From: Hyphomicrobiales bacterium
GTDB taxonomy: Bacteria; Pseudomonadota; Alphaproteobacteria; Rhizobiales; Beijerinckiaceae
Assembly: GCA_027489955.1 (NCBI GenBank)
Contig: JAIXYZ010000002.1
Span: forward strand, 1-64,000
DNA length: 64,000 nt
Reading direction: 5' to 3'
The notes beneath the pieces are model-generated. The model was not told where the DNA came from. It searched no databases and was given only the letters and a program-made list of their open reading frames with translations. Made by a program: the position numbers and the translations under genes. The first letter of the stretch is position 1. The number at the start of each line of letters is the position of its first letter. Shown here in pieces: positions 41,688 through 50,563 of this stretch.

Positions 41688-43025
41688 GTGGCGGCAGCGC
41701 GCCTGTCCTATCGCGACATTCTCTCCGACGGCCGGCTCGCCGTGATGCTGCTGCTCGGCTTCAGCGCCGGCCTGCCCCTCCTGCTGGTCTTCGGCACGCT
41801 GTCGGCCTGGCTGCGCGAGGCGGGGATCAGCCGCACGGATATCGGCCTTTTGAGCTACGTGGCGCTCGCCTATTCGTTCAAGTTCGTCTGGGCGCCCGTG
41901 ATCGACGCGGTCGATCCGCCGATCCTGGGGCGGCTTTTCGGCCGCCGGCGGGGCTGGATGATCCTGTCGCAGATCGGCATCGCCTGCGGGCTGATCGGCC
42001 TCAGCCTCGGCGATCCCAAGGCCGCGCTCATGCCCATGGTCTTCTGTGCGCTCGCCACCGCCTTCTTCGGCGCGACGCAGGACGTGGTGATCGATGGCTG
42101 GCGCATCGACGCGGCGCCCGCCAGCCGCCAGGGACTGATGTCCGCGGCCTACCAGCTGGGCTACCGCTTCGCGCTCATCGCCTCGGGCGCGGGCGCGCTC
42201 TACATCGCGGAATACGTCAACTGGCGCGCGGCCTACCTCGCCATGGCCGCGCTCATGAGCGTCGGCATCGGCGCCTCGCTCCTGGCGCTGCTGCCGGGGG
42301 AGACGACCCGCCGCGAGCGGCTGAGCGTCCACCAGGCGGTGGTGGAGCCCTTCGCCGACATCCTGCGGCGCAAGGGCCTGCTCACCATCGCCATCCTGCT
42401 CCTGGTCGGGCTGTACCGCCTGCCGGACTTCGTGGCCGGCGTGATGGCGAACCCGCTCTACATCGATACCGGGTTCAGCAAGGTCGACATCGCCAACGTC
42501 TCCAAGCTCTACGGCGTCTGGATCGGGATCCTCGGCGCGATCGCGGGCGGGATCGCGGTCTCGCGCATCGGGCTGTGGTGGACGCTGCTGATCGGGGCCG
42601 CCATCGCCGCCGGCTCCAACGTGATGTTCGCCCTGCTCGCCCAGGCCGGGCCGCGCCTCGACATGCTGACCCTTGCGATCAGCATCGACAATTTCGCCGG
42701 CAGCTTCGCCGGCACCGCGCTCATCGCCTACATGTCGAGCCTGACGTCGGCCTCCTTCGCGGCCACGCAATACGCGCTCCTGTCCTCGCTCTATGCCCTG
42801 CCCGGCAAGCTGGTGGGCGGCACGTCGGGCATTGTCGTGGACGCCTATGGCTACGCGCCCTTCTTCGTCGGCACGGCGCTGATCGGCGTGCCGGTCGTGA
42901 TCCTGTGCCTCGTGCTGCGGGCGGACACGGTCCGGACCGAGGCGCTGTCGGCCGAGGCGGCCCGCCGGGAGGAGGCCGAAAGCGCGGCCGCCCAGGCGCA
43001 GACATCGCCCCGCCCCGCCGGCTGA
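41688..43025 (+). CDS. ampG: AmpG-like muropeptide permease (MFS)
   Basis: Inner-membrane transporter of about 12 helices (445 aa). AmpG imports anhydromuropeptides during cell-wall recycling, and these act as signals for AmpR-type beta-lactamase regulators. The family signature is seen in DILSDGRLAVMLLLGFSAGL, FVWAPVIDAVDPP near helix 2, ATQDVVIDGWRID and ASFAATQYALLSSLYALPGK. The start is GTG 41688 with GAGGAG upstream; an 82-codon in-frame extension is not hydrophobic and overlaps a region with no other sign of coding. The element at 29365-41370 separates it from the beta-lactamase/lysR pair. Confidence 0.88.
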   Translation: MAAARLSYRDILSDGRLAVMLLLGFSAGLPLLLVFGTLSAWLREAGISRTDIGLLSYVALAYSFKFVWAPVIDAVDPPILGRLFGRRRGWMILSQIGIACGLIGLSLGDPKAALMPMVFCALATAFFGATQDVVIDGWRIDAAPASRQGLMSAAYQLGYRFALIASGAGALYIAEYVNWRAAYLAMAALMSVGIGASLLALLPGETTRRERLSVHQAVVEPFADILRRKGLLTIAILLLVGLYRLPDFVAGVMANPLYIDTGFSKVDIANVSKLYGVWIGILGAIAGGIAVSRIGLWWTLLIGAAIAAGSNVMFALLAQAGPRLDMLTLAISIDNFAGSFAGTALIAYMSSLTSASFAATQYALLSSLYALPGKLVGGTSGIVVDAYGYAPFFVGTALIGVPVVILCLVLRADTVRTEALSAEAARREEAESAAAQAQTSPRPAG

Positions 43026-43146
43026 CGGGTTCGTGAAGCGGCGTTAGCACGATCTTTGCCACTCATCCTGCAAACCGGAGGTTGAAGGCGCGGCCCGTCC
43101 CGGCGCGGCACGCCTTCGTCCCAGACAAGGATGCGGGAAGCCGACC

Positions 43147-44199
43147 ATGGCACATGCGAGCGAGTATCAGGCCCCCCGCCATGACTGGGTGGATGCCGCC
43201 AAGGGCATCTGCATCATCCTCGTCGTGATGATGCACACCACGCTCGGGCTGGGCGAGGATCTCGGCCGCGAGGGCTGGATGCATCATGTGGTGGCCTTCT
43301 CCAAGCCGTTCCGCATGCCGGACTTCTTCCTCATTTCCGGCCTGTTCCTGTCCCGCGTCATCGACCGCGACTGGCGCACCTATGCCGACAAGCGCGTCGT
43401 GCATTTCGCCTATTTCTACGTGCTCTGGCTCCTCATCCAGTCGGCGCTGAAATACGGCTCGCTGTCCGGCGGAAGCCCTGCGGGCTTTGCCGCGCACCTG
43501 GCGCATTCGCTGGTGGAGCCGTTCGGCACGCTGTGGTTCATCTACCTCCTGGCGGTGTTCTCGGTCGTCACAAAGCTGCTGAAGGGCCTTCCGGCCTGGG
43601 TCCTCGTCGCGGCGGGCGCCATCCTGGAGGCGCTGCCCATCGAGACCGGCCACGTGCTGATCGACGAGTTCGCCGCGCGCTGGGTCTATTTCCTCATCGG
43701 CTATCTCTATGCCGGCCGGGTGTTCGACCTGGCGCGGCAGGCGGCCGGCCAGCCGGTCGCGGCCCTGGCCGCGCTGGCGGCCTGGGGCGTCGTGAACGGC
43801 GTCCTGGCCATGACCGGGACCGGCATCGCCCATGCGCCGACCTATGCCGCGCTGCCGGGCGTCAGCCTCGCGCTCGGCCTTGCCGGCTCGGCGGCGATCG
43901 TCACCGTGGCGGCGCTGCTGACGCGGGCCGGGCTGGAGGCGCCGCTCGCCTATTGCGGCCGGCACTCCATCGCCATCTACTTGGCCTTCTTCCTGCCCAT
44001 GGCCGCGCTGCGCATCGCGGCGGCGCGCTCGGGGGTGGAATGGGACGTCGGCTGGGCGGCCGCCGCCATCACGCTCGCGGCCGTGGTCGCGCCGCTGGTG
44101 CTGGAGCGGGCGGTCCGGCACACGCCGCTGTCCTTCCTCTTCAGCCGCCCGGCCGCCTTCCGCCTGAAGCCCCGCGCGGCGGCCATCGCCCCGGCGTGA
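43147..44199 (+). CDS. Acyltransferase family 3 membrane protein
   Basis: Integral membrane protein of about ten helices (350 aa) of the acyltransferase_3 type. The N-terminal WVDAAKGICIILVVMMH carries the conserved His, followed by MPDFFLISGLFLSR. Relatives O-acetylate or O-succinylate surface glycans; YcfT-like members have no known substrate. It has its own promoter region of about 120 bp after ampG. No neighbours define a glycan pathway. Confidence 0.85.
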   Translation: MAHASEYQAPRHDWVDAAKGICIILVVMMHTTLGLGEDLGREGWMHHVVAFSKPFRMPDFFLISGLFLSRVIDRDWRTYADKRVVHFAYFYVLWLLIQSALKYGSLSGGSPAGFAAHLAHSLVEPFGTLWFIYLLAVFSVVTKLLKGLPAWVLVAAGAILEALPIETGHVLIDEFAARWVYFLIGYLYAGRVFDLARQAAGQPVAALAALAAWGVVNGVLAMTGTGIAHAPTYAALPGVSLALGLAGSAAIVTVAALLTRAGLEAPLAYCGRHSIAIYLAFFLPMAALRIAAARSGVEWDVGWAAAAITLAAVVAPLVLERAVRHTPLSFLFSRPAAFRLKPRAAAIAPA

Positions 44200-44346
44200 G
44201 GCCCGCGCTCACCGCTTCGTGACGCAAGTGCCGGCGCCGGCGGCCCGCGCGGCGCCGCAGGCCCCTTCCCCCAGCGGCAGGCGGCCTTACATGGGTGGAG
44301 CGCCGGGACGCACAGCCCTCCGGCGCGCGCCACGGAGACCTGTCCT

Positions 44347-44643
44347 ATGCGTCATCTTGCGATCGCGGCCCTGACGGCCAGCCTCGCCCTCGTTCCCGGC
44401 CTGGCGCTGGCGCAGGCCCGCCCGTCCTCGCCGTCCATGACCTGCGCCCAGGCGCAGGCCCTCATCCGGACGCAGGGCGCCGTCGTGCTCGGCACCGGCC
44501 AGTTCACCTATGACCGCTATGTCGCCCATCGCGGCTTCTGCCAGCCGACGGAGAGCGTGAAGCCGGCCTGGGTGCCGACCCGCGACAGCCAGCAATGCTT
44601 CATCGGCTATACGTGCCGCGAGCTGGAATTCGACGACTTCTGA
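44347..44643 (+). CDS. Small secreted protein of unknown function
   Basis: 98 aa with a Sec signal peptide (residues 1-23, ending GLALAQA). The mature part has four cysteines (in MTCAQAQ, GFCQP, QQCFIG and YTCRELEF), likely forming two disulfides in the periplasm. I do not recognise the family. It converges with nadE, 4 bp separating the stops. Confidence 0.75.
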   Translation: MRHLAIAALTASLALVPGLALAQARPSSPSMTCAQAQALIRTQGAVVLGTGQFTYDRYVAHRGFCQPTESVKPAWVPTRDSQQCFIGYTCRELEFDDF

Positions 44644-44647
44644 GCCG

Positions 44648-46318
44648 TCAGCCCGGATCGCGGAACCGGTTCACGATCGGGTAGCGCCGGTCCCGGCCGA
44701 AATATTTGCGGGTGACCTTCACCCCCGGGGCCGACTGCCTGCGCTTGTACTCGGCGAGGTAGAGCAGGCGCTCGACCTTGCGGGCCGTCGCCAGGTCGTG
44801 GCCGCGGGCGACCACCTCCGACAGGCGCATCTCGTGCTCGACCAGGCATTCCAGGATGTCGTCCAGCACGTCGTAAGGCGGCAGGCTGTCCTGGTCGGTC
44901 TGGTTCTCGCGCAGCTCGGCGGTGGGGGCCTTGGTGAGGATGCGCTCGGGGATGACGATCCCATCCGGCCCCAGCGCGCCGTCCGGCTTCCAGCGGTTGC
45001 GCAGCGCGGACAGGCGGTAGACCTCGGTCTTGTAGAGGTCCTTGATCGGGTTGAAGCCGCCATTCATGTCGCCGTAGAGCGTGGCGTAGCCCACCGACAT
45101 TTCCGACTTGTTGCCCGTGGTGACGACCATGGGGCCGAACTTGTTCGACACCGACATGAGGATCGTGCCGCGGGCGCGGCTCTGCAGGTTCTCCTCGGTG
45201 ATGTCGCGGCCGGTCCCCTCGAAGAGCGGCGCCAGCGCGGCCTCGAAGCCCTCCACCGGCCCGGCGATGGGCACGATGTCGTAGCGCGCGCCCAGGGCCT
45301 CGGCGCAGGCGCGGGCATCCGCCAGGCTGTCGCGGGAGGTGTAGCGGTAGGGCAGCATGATGCAATGGACGCGGTCCGGGCCGAGCGCATCCACCGCCAG
45401 GGCGGCGCAGATGGCGGAATCGATGCCGCCGGACAGGCCCAGCACGACGCCGGGGAACCTGTTCTTCTCCACATAGTCCCGCAGGCCGAGCATGCAGGCC
45501 GCGTAATCCGCCTCGTCGCCCTCGGGGACGGAGGCGATCTCGCCGGCCGCGCAGCGCCAGGTGTCCCCCTCCCTGTGCCATTGCGTGGTGACGACCGTGG
45601 CGGCGAAGGCGGGCAATTGCACCGCCAGGCCCCGGTCGCCATTGAGGACGAAGGACGCTCCGTCGAAGACGAGCTCGTCCTGCCCGCAGACCTGGTTGAG
45701 GTAGGCGAGCGGCAGGCCGCTCTCCACCACGCGGGCGGCGGCGATGGAGAAGCGCTCGTCGGTCTTCCCGCGCCAGTAGGGCGAGCCGTTGGGCACGAGC
45801 AGGATCTCGGCGCCGGTCTCGGCCAGGCATTCCACCACGTCGCCGCCCCAGATGTCCTCGCAGACGGGCAGGCCGAGCCGCACGCCGCGGAAATCGACCG
45901 GGCCGGGCATCGGGCCGGGGACGAACACGCGCTTCTCGTCAAAGACGCCGTAATTGGGCAGGTCCACCTTGAAGCGCACGGCCGCGATGCGCCCGCTGTC
46001 GAGCAGCGCATAGGCGTTGTGGAGCCGGCCGTCCTCGACCCAGGGCAGGCCGACGAGAATGCCGGGCCGCCCCTCGCCCGTGTCGCGGGCCAGCGCCTCG
46101 CAGGCGGCGCGGCACGCATCCTGGAAGGCGGGCTTCAGGACGAGGTCCTCCGGCGGGTACCCCGCCAGGAAGAGCTCGGGCAGCATGACGAGGTCGGCGC
46201 CCTGTGCGGCGGCCTCGGCCTGGACGGCGCGGGCGCTGGCAAGGTTGCCGGCGACGTCGCCGAGCGTGGGGTTGAGCTGCGCCAGCGCGATGCGCAGGCG
46301 ATCGGGGCGGGCTGTCAT
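44648..46318 (-). CDS. nadE: Glutamine-dependent NAD+ synthetase
   Basis: Makes NAD+ from deamido-NAD+, ATP and glutamine (556 aa). The N-terminal nitrilase-type glutaminase domain has the catalytic Glu48 (LPELFLAGYPPEDL), Lys117 (RFKVDLPNYG) and Cys153 (VCEDIWGG). The C-terminal synthetase domain has the PP-loop SGGIDS at 296-301, then TTGNKSEMSVGYATLYGDMNGGF. It is full length. ATG 46318 was chosen; an in-frame ATG at 46357 adds 13 residues without similarity to the family. Confidence 0.96.
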   Translation of the reverse strand: MTARPDRLRIALAQLNPTLGDVAGNLASARAVQAEAAAQGADLVMLPELFLAGYPPEDLVLKPAFQDACRAACEALARDTGEGRPGILVGLPWVEDGRLHNAYALLDSGRIAAVRFKVDLPNYGVFDEKRVFVPGPMPGPVDFRGVRLGLPVCEDIWGGDVVECLAETGAEILLVPNGSPYWRGKTDERFSIAAARVVESGLPLAYLNQVCGQDELVFDGASFVLNGDRGLAVQLPAFAATVVTTQWHREGDTWRCAAGEIASVPEGDEADYAACMLGLRDYVEKNRFPGVVLGLSGGIDSAICAALAVDALGPDRVHCIMLPYRYTSRDSLADARACAEALGARYDIVPIAGPVEGFEAALAPLFEGTGRDITEENLQSRARGTILMSVSNKFGPMVVTTGNKSEMSVGYATLYGDMNGGFNPIKDLYKTEVYRLSALRNRWKPDGALGPDGIVIPERILTKAPTAELRENQTDQDSLPPYDVLDDILECLVEHEMRLSEVVARGHDLATARKVERLLYLAEYKRRQSAPGVKVTRKYFGRDRRYPIVNRFRDPG

Positions 46319-46445
46319 CCTCAAGGCTTTAGCCCGCGCATCCGAGCGCTTCAACACGCGCCGCGTCGCCGGCCTGCCTCCACATCGGCGGGAACACCGC
46401 TCCGCTCTGGCCGTTGTCGGGGTGACACATCAATGGAGGTTGACG

Positions 46446-46526
46446 ATGCTTCGAGGCGGACTTCTCTGGCTGCTGGGTATCCCGCTGCCGATCATCCTGA
46501 TCCTGTTCTTCATGGGCTATCTGTGA
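46446..46526 (+). CDS. 26-aa single-helix membrane peptide
   Basis: Very short reading frame: a basic start MLRGG, then a hydrophobic helix LLWLLGIPLPIILILFFMG. It has a strong ribosome site (GGAGG, 7 bp before the ATG at 46446) and is followed after 59 bp by a textbook terminator. These three features together suggest a real small membrane protein. Function unknown. Confidence 0.6.
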   Translation: MLRGGLLWLLGIPLPIILILFFMGYL

Positions 46527-46585
46527 GCCCTAACGGGGCAGGTCGCGCGCCGCCACCCGCGGCGGGCACAGGTCCTGACAGCGAA

Positions 46586-46612
46586 ACGGCCGGTCCCCGA
46601 GGGACCGGCCGT
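46586..46612. terminator. Bidirectional terminator
   Basis: Perfect 12-bp stem ACGGCCGGTCCC/GGGACCGGCCGT with 3-nt loop CGA, followed on the plus strand by CTTCGTTT and flanked by GAAA on the other side. It lies between the convergent 26-aa peptide gene and the glycine-rich secreted protein gene. Confidence 0.85.
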
Positions 46613-46651
46613 CTTCGTTTCATGCGCCCTTGAAAGGCCGCCGGCCGGCGA

Positions 46652-47020
46652 TCAGTCGCAGACCTTGACCCTGCGCACCTGGTAGGTGTTCGGCCCCACC
46701 CAGACGGAGCGGCGCTCCCAGTGGCAGACGGGCTCGTAATATTCCTCGGCATAGACGGGCGCAGCCGGATAGGCCGGGCCGAGATCGTAGACGCGCGGCG
46801 CGGCATAGGCCGGGCGGGCGGCGCCGGCGATCAGCGCACCGGCGGCCAGGCCGCCGATGATGCCGACGGCGGCGGCCGCGCCGGCATTGCCGCCGCGATG
46901 ATAGTGGCGGCGATACTGCGCCTCGGCGGGCGAGAAGGCGGCGCCGGCGGTGAGCGCGAGCGTGGCGGTCGCGAGCACGATGGCGACGCTGCGGCCGATA
47001 CGGGACTTGGTGGCGAACAT
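46652..47020 (-). CDS. Secreted Gly/Ala-rich small protein
   Basis: 122 aa. A signal peptide (about residues 1-33, SVAIVLATATLALTAGAAFS) is followed by a His/Arg/Gly stretch, a glycine-zipper-like helix (AAAAVGIIGGLAAGALIAGA) and a C-terminal Tyr-rich domain with two Cys (VCHWERRS and VKVCD). This pattern is common in periplasmic or outer-membrane proteins of Hyphomicrobiales. ATG 47020 follows GGAGGAG. Function unknown. The 292 bp upstream, to the DAHP synthase gene, hold no gene that I can support; an 8-bp hairpin lies at 47261-47283. Confidence 0.75.
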   Translation of the reverse strand: MFATKSRIGRSVAIVLATATLALTAGAAFSPAEAQYRRHYHRGGNAGAAAAVGIIGGLAAGALIAGAARPAYAAPRVYDLGPAYPAAPVYAEEYYEPVCHWERRSVWVGPNTYQVRRVKVCD

Positions 47021-47312
47021 CGTCGCTCCTCCTGGAAAAAGCGGGTCCCGTCCCGGAACCCGATGAACCGATGCGGGCACATTATCCCGCCGTCCCTGTA
47101 TTTATTCTGAACGGATCATGGCGGGATCGGGGCGAAGACCGGGGCCGCGTGAGGCGAGGCGGGGCTATCCGGTGCCGCCGGGCATGGCCGCGCGCCCGTG
47201 GCACGCGGGGCTGGAGGTGAGCGTCATCGGCGCGGGCTGACGGGACGGCGCCGGCCCTGCGGGGCGGATGGTAAGTCCGCCCCGCCGGTCGTGATGCTTC
47301 AAGGCCCCCGGC

Positions 47313-48719
47313 CTATTCCGCGGCGGCCGCCGGGCGTTCCCGGCCCGCGCGGGAGCGCTTGAGGAGCTCCGCCACCAGGAAGGCCATCTCGATGGCCTGT
47401 TCCGCGTTGAGGCGCGGGTCGCAATAGGTGTGGTAGCGGTCGGCGAGGTCGTCGTCGGAGATGGCGCGGGCGCCGCCGGTGCACTCGGTGACGTTCTTGC
47501 CCGTCATCTCCAGATGGATGCCGCCGGGCGTCGTCCCCTCCGCCGCGTGGATGGCGAAGAAGTCCTTCACCTCGCTCATGATCTGCTCGAAGGGCCGGGT
47601 CTTGTAGCCCGAGCCGGCCTTGATCGTGTTGCCGTGCATCGGGTCGCAGGACCACAGGACCGCCCGGCCCTCCTTCTCGACCGCACGGACGAGGCCCGGC
47701 AGGTGGTCGCCCACCTTGCCGGCGCCGAAGCGGGCGATGAGGGTGAGGCGCCCGGGCTCGTTGTCCGGGTTCAGCACGTCGATCAGGCGGATGAGGCCTT
47801 CCGGCGTGAGCGAGGGGCCGCATTTCAGGCCGATCGGATTGCGGATGCCGCGGAAATACTCGACATGCGCGTGGTCGGGCTGGCGGGTGCGGTCGCCGAT
47901 CCAGAGCATGTGGCCGGACGTGGCGTACCAGTCGCCGGTCGTGGAATCGACGCGGGTCATGGCCTGCTCGTAGCCGAGCAGCAGCGCCTCGTGGCTCGTG
48001 TAGAAGTCCGTGATCCGCATCTCCGGATGGACTTCCGGGTCGATGCCGCAGGCGCGCATGAAGTCGAGCGCCTCGGTGATGCGGTCCGCGAGCTCCTGAT
48101 ATCGCCCGCTCGAGGGACTGTCCTTCACGAAGCCCAGCATCCAGCGATGGGCGTTGTCCAGGTTGGCGTAGCCGCCGGTGGCGAAGGCGCGCAGGAGGTT
48201 CAGCGTCGCGGCCGACTGGCGGTAGGCCATCAGCTGGCGGCGCGGATCGGGCGTGCGCGCCTCGGGCGTGAAGGCGATGTCGTTGACGATGTCGCCGCGA
48301 TAGCTCGGCAGTTCCACCCCGTCGGCGGTCTCGGTCGGCGCGGACCGCGGCTTGGCGAACTGGCCGGCGACGCGGCCGACCTTCACCACCGGAAGGGACC
48401 CGGCGAAGGTGAGCACCACGGCCATCTGCAGGAACAGGCGGAAGAAATCGCGGATGTTATCGGCGGAATGCTCGCCGAAGCTCTCGGCGCAGTCGCCGCC
48501 CTGGAGCAGGAAGGCCTCGCCCGCCTGGACCTTGGCCAGCGCCTTCTTGAGCTTGCGCGCCTCACCTGCAAACACGAGCGGCGGAAAGCCGGCGAGCTGG
48601 CGCTCGACGGAGGCCAGCGCCTCGGCATCGGGATAATCGGGAACCTGCGCCACGGGGCGCGCGCGCCAGCTGTCCGGCGACCAGCCGGAGAGAGCAGAAT
48701 TCGTCTTGGTGGTGCTCAT
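47313..48719 (-). CDS. aroG: Class II 3-deoxy-D-arabino-heptulosonate 7-phosphate synthase
   Basis: First enzyme of the shikimate pathway; joins phosphoenolpyruvate and erythrose 4-phosphate (468 aa). It is the plant-like class II type: [19 protein letters not shown] at the start, [25 protein letters not shown] with only small change, [20 protein letters not shown] and the C-terminal [13 protein letters not shown]. Metal ligands include the Cys of GGDCAE and the His of DPMHGN. It has no regulatory extension. A single-gene unit; its 188-bp upstream region shows no leader peptide that I can identify. Confidence 0.95.
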   Translation of the reverse strand: MSTTKTNSALSGWSPDSWRARPVAQVPDYPDAEALASVERQLAGFPPLVFAGEARKLKKALAKVQAGEAFLLQGGDCAESFGEHSADNIRDFFRLFLQMAVVLTFAGSLPVVKVGRVAGQFAKPRSAPTETADGVELPSYRGDIVNDIAFTPEARTPDPRRQLMAYRQSAATLNLLRAFATGGYANLDNAHRWMLGFVKDSPSSGRYQELADRITEALDFMRACGIDPEVHPEMRITDFYTSHEALLLGYEQAMTRVDSTTGDWYATSGHMLWIGDRTRQPDHAHVEYFRGIRNPIGLKCGPSLTPEGLIRLIDVLNPDNEPGRLTLIARFGAGKVGDHLPGLVRAVEKEGRAVLWSCDPMHGNTIKAGSGYKTRPFEQIMSEVKDFFAIHAAEGTTPGGIHLEMTGKNVTECTGGARAISDDDLADRYHTYCDPRLNAEQAIEMAFLVAELLKRSRAGRERPAAAAE

Positions 48720-48907
48720 GACTTTGGGTCTCCGACCGGGGCCGCCCTGGCCGGGGAACCTTTGCTCGCGAAGGGTGCCGGCCCGGAGGCGGCAGCTTCA
48801 ACGACGAGGATCGATGGCCACCGCTATGTGAGGGTGGTCCAAAAATAGCGGTTCTGGGCGGGCGCAGCGATCATGGCCGGGGACATAAGGCGACGTGCGG
48901 CGCCTTG

Positions 48908-49525
48908 TCAATGCAAGGGAGCGGCGGGCGCCGGCAGCCGCGCGGCGGCTTTCGCCAGCGCGGCGGCCTCCTCGAGCCAAGCGCGGCGCGTCGCTTTATC
49001 GCTCGTCGCCACCACGCCGAAAAGCCGGCGCGTCACAGATGCCACGCCGCAATAGCGGAGAATCGCCTCGCTCCAGATCCGCTCCAGCGGGTCACCGAAA
49101 TAGGCGCGCTCGCGCTCGGGCGGCGTGTTGCCGGTGTTGAGAACCAGCGCCGCGCGGGCTCGCAGGAGACCGGCCGGCACGTCGCCCACGTCAGCGTCTT
49201 TTTCGAACGCATAGGCGGCGCCGGGCGCGAAGACCCGATCCACCCATCCCTTCATCAAGGCGGGCGGGCCGCCCCAATAATTGGGATGGACGATGGCCAG
49301 GAGATCGCAGGCCCGCAAGGCTGCCTGGTGCGCCGCGACCCGCGCGTCGCGCGTCGACTCGCCCCGCGCCTCGGCGGCGGTGAGGATCGGATCGAAGCGC
49401 TCCTTGTAGAGGTCGCGCACCTCGACGTCGCAGCCGGCTTCCGCCCAGGCGTCGCGGACGGCGCCGGCGAGCGCGTGGCTGAAACTGCCGCGGACCGGAT
49501 GGCAGACAACGATCAGCGCTTTCAT
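48908..49525 (-). CDS. NAD(P)H-dependent flavin oxidoreductase, flavodoxin-like fold
   Basis: Quinone or flavin reductase of the NQO/KefF type (205 aa). Motifs are the N-terminal VCHPVRGSFSHAL for flavin phosphate binding, VRDLYKERFDP and HPNYWGGPPALMKGWVDRVF around the isoalloxazine site, and NTGNTPPERE. The ATG overlaps the stop of the tetR-type gene by 4 bp (ATGA), so regulator and enzyme are translated together. Its likely role is detoxifying quinones or nitro compounds sensed by the TetR protein. Confidence 0.88.
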   Translation of the reverse strand: MKALIVVCHPVRGSFSHALAGAVRDAWAEAGCDVEVRDLYKERFDPILTAAEARGESTRDARVAAHQAALRACDLLAIVHPNYWGGPPALMKGWVDRVFAPGAAYAFEKDADVGDVPAGLLRARAALVLNTGNTPPERERAYFGDPLERIWSEAILRYCGVASVTRRLFGVVATSDKATRRAWLEEAAALAKAAARLPAPAAPLH

Positions 49526-50121
49526 GGGCGATCCTCCCCGATGCCCGACAGGCGGCCGAAGGCCTCCAGCGCCCAGGCGACGCGCCGGGCGATGGCGGCC
49601 TCGTCCGGAGGCGAGAGATCGCCGACGATGCGCCGGACCTGCTGGTCGCCGATGACGAGGGCGATGAAGAGCTCCGCCAGGTCATCGCCGTCGATGTCCG
49701 GCCGCTCTCGCCGCAGGAGCGTGGCGATGAGGGGCACGATCCGCCGGCGCCCGCCCTCGGCGATGATGCGCCCCAGGTCGCCCGTGGGATCGGCGGCGGC
49801 GGCGCGGTTGAGTGCGACCGCCCGCTCGCCCAGCACGAGCTGGAGCAGGATGGGGGCGACCTCGCGCAGGATCGCGCCAGCGCCCTGATCGCCGGAGAGC
49901 GCCGCCTCCAGCCGCTCGCCGGCGGCCTGCGCGTTGCGACGGACCATGGCGGCGAAGAGCCCGTTCTTGTCGCCATACCAGCGATACATCGTCTCGTTGG
50001 AGGCCTTCGCCCGCCGCGCGACAAGGAGCATGGAGGTGCCGCCATAGCCGCGCTCGGCCAGCACCTCGTAGGCAGCCGCCTCGATGGCCCGCTCCCGCTC
50101 CGCCCGCCTGTCGCCCTCCAT
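49522..50121 (-). CDS. TetR-family transcriptional regulator
   Basis: Repressor of 199 aa. The N-terminal helix-turn-helix spans about residues 8-55 (AIEAAAYEVLAERGYGGTSM, RRAKASNETMYRWYGDKNGL). The remainder is a helical ligand domain. ATG 50121 is preceded by AAGGAG; an in-frame ATG at 50148 would start inside the operator region. It is co-transcribed with the oxidoreductase and divergent from two membrane-protein genes, with two copies of a 16-bp motif between. Confidence 0.9.
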   Translation of the reverse strand: MEGDRRAERERAIEAAAYEVLAERGYGGTSMLLVARRAKASNETMYRWYGDKNGLFAAMVRRNAQAAGERLEAALSGDQGAGAILREVAPILLQLVLGERAVALNRAAAADPTGDLGRIIAEGGRRRIVPLIATLLRRERPDIDGDDLAELFIALVIGDQQVRRIVGDLSPPDEAAIARRVAWALEAFGRLSGIGEDRP

Positions 50122-50141
50122 GGCCACTCCTTGCCAGTAAC

Positions 50142-50186
50142 CGTACACAATGATACGCCAGCCTCACAAGCGTACTGATTGATACG
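50142..50186. promoter_or_regulatory. Two 16-bp direct repeats, probable TetR operators
   Basis: CGTACACAATGATACG at 50142-50157 and CGTACTGATTGATACG at 50171-50186, 29 bp apart. Each is roughly palindromic (CGTA...TACG). They lie between the tetR-type gene and the divergent gene at 50197, overlapping both promoters. Confidence 0.65.
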
Positions 50187-50196
50187 GGAGCCGTAC

Positions 50197-50562
50197 ATGT
50201 CGTCCAGTCCCCTACGAACCTTTTCCGCCATGCTGGCCGTGCTGCAGGCCGTGATGCTCGCGGCCCTCATGGCGGGGCTGCAGCCCCATCCCCCGGCGGC
50301 GGCGCCGCTCTTCGCCATGGGGCCGTTCCTGGGCGCCTCCATCGCGCTCGCCGTCGCGGCGATGCTGGCCGCAAACGCCCCGGGCCTCCTGCCGGTCTTG
50401 CTGTCGGTCGCGAGCGCCTTCACCGCGCTCCTCTCCTTCGGCCCGCAGAAATGGGTCGACCCGGCCATCGCGCAGATCTGGCCGGCGGTTCTGCTCGGCC
50501 AGATCGCGGCGGCGGCGATCTTCGTCGCGAGCTGGCAGCGCCTGCGGCCGCGCGGCGCCTGA
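50197..50562 (+). CDS. Four-helix membrane protein of unknown function
   Basis: 121 aa, nearly all hydrophobic: helices at about residues 8-26, 34-55, 58-75 and 92-110. I do not recognise the family. ATG 50197 follows GGGAG and lies 10 bp after the second TetR-type operator, so it is probably repressed by that regulator. The next gene starts 1 bp after its stop. Confidence 0.75.
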   Translation: MSSSPLRTFSAMLAVLQAVMLAALMAGLQPHPPAAAPLFAMGPFLGASIALAVAAMLAANAPGLLPVLLSVASAFTALLSFGPQKWVDPAIAQIWPAVLLGQIAAAAIFVASWQRLRPRGA

Positions 50563-50563
50563 C

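Noticed and set aside
44798-46633. 611-aa open frame on the plus strand
   Set aside because: Antisense to nadE, which has all its catalytic residues.
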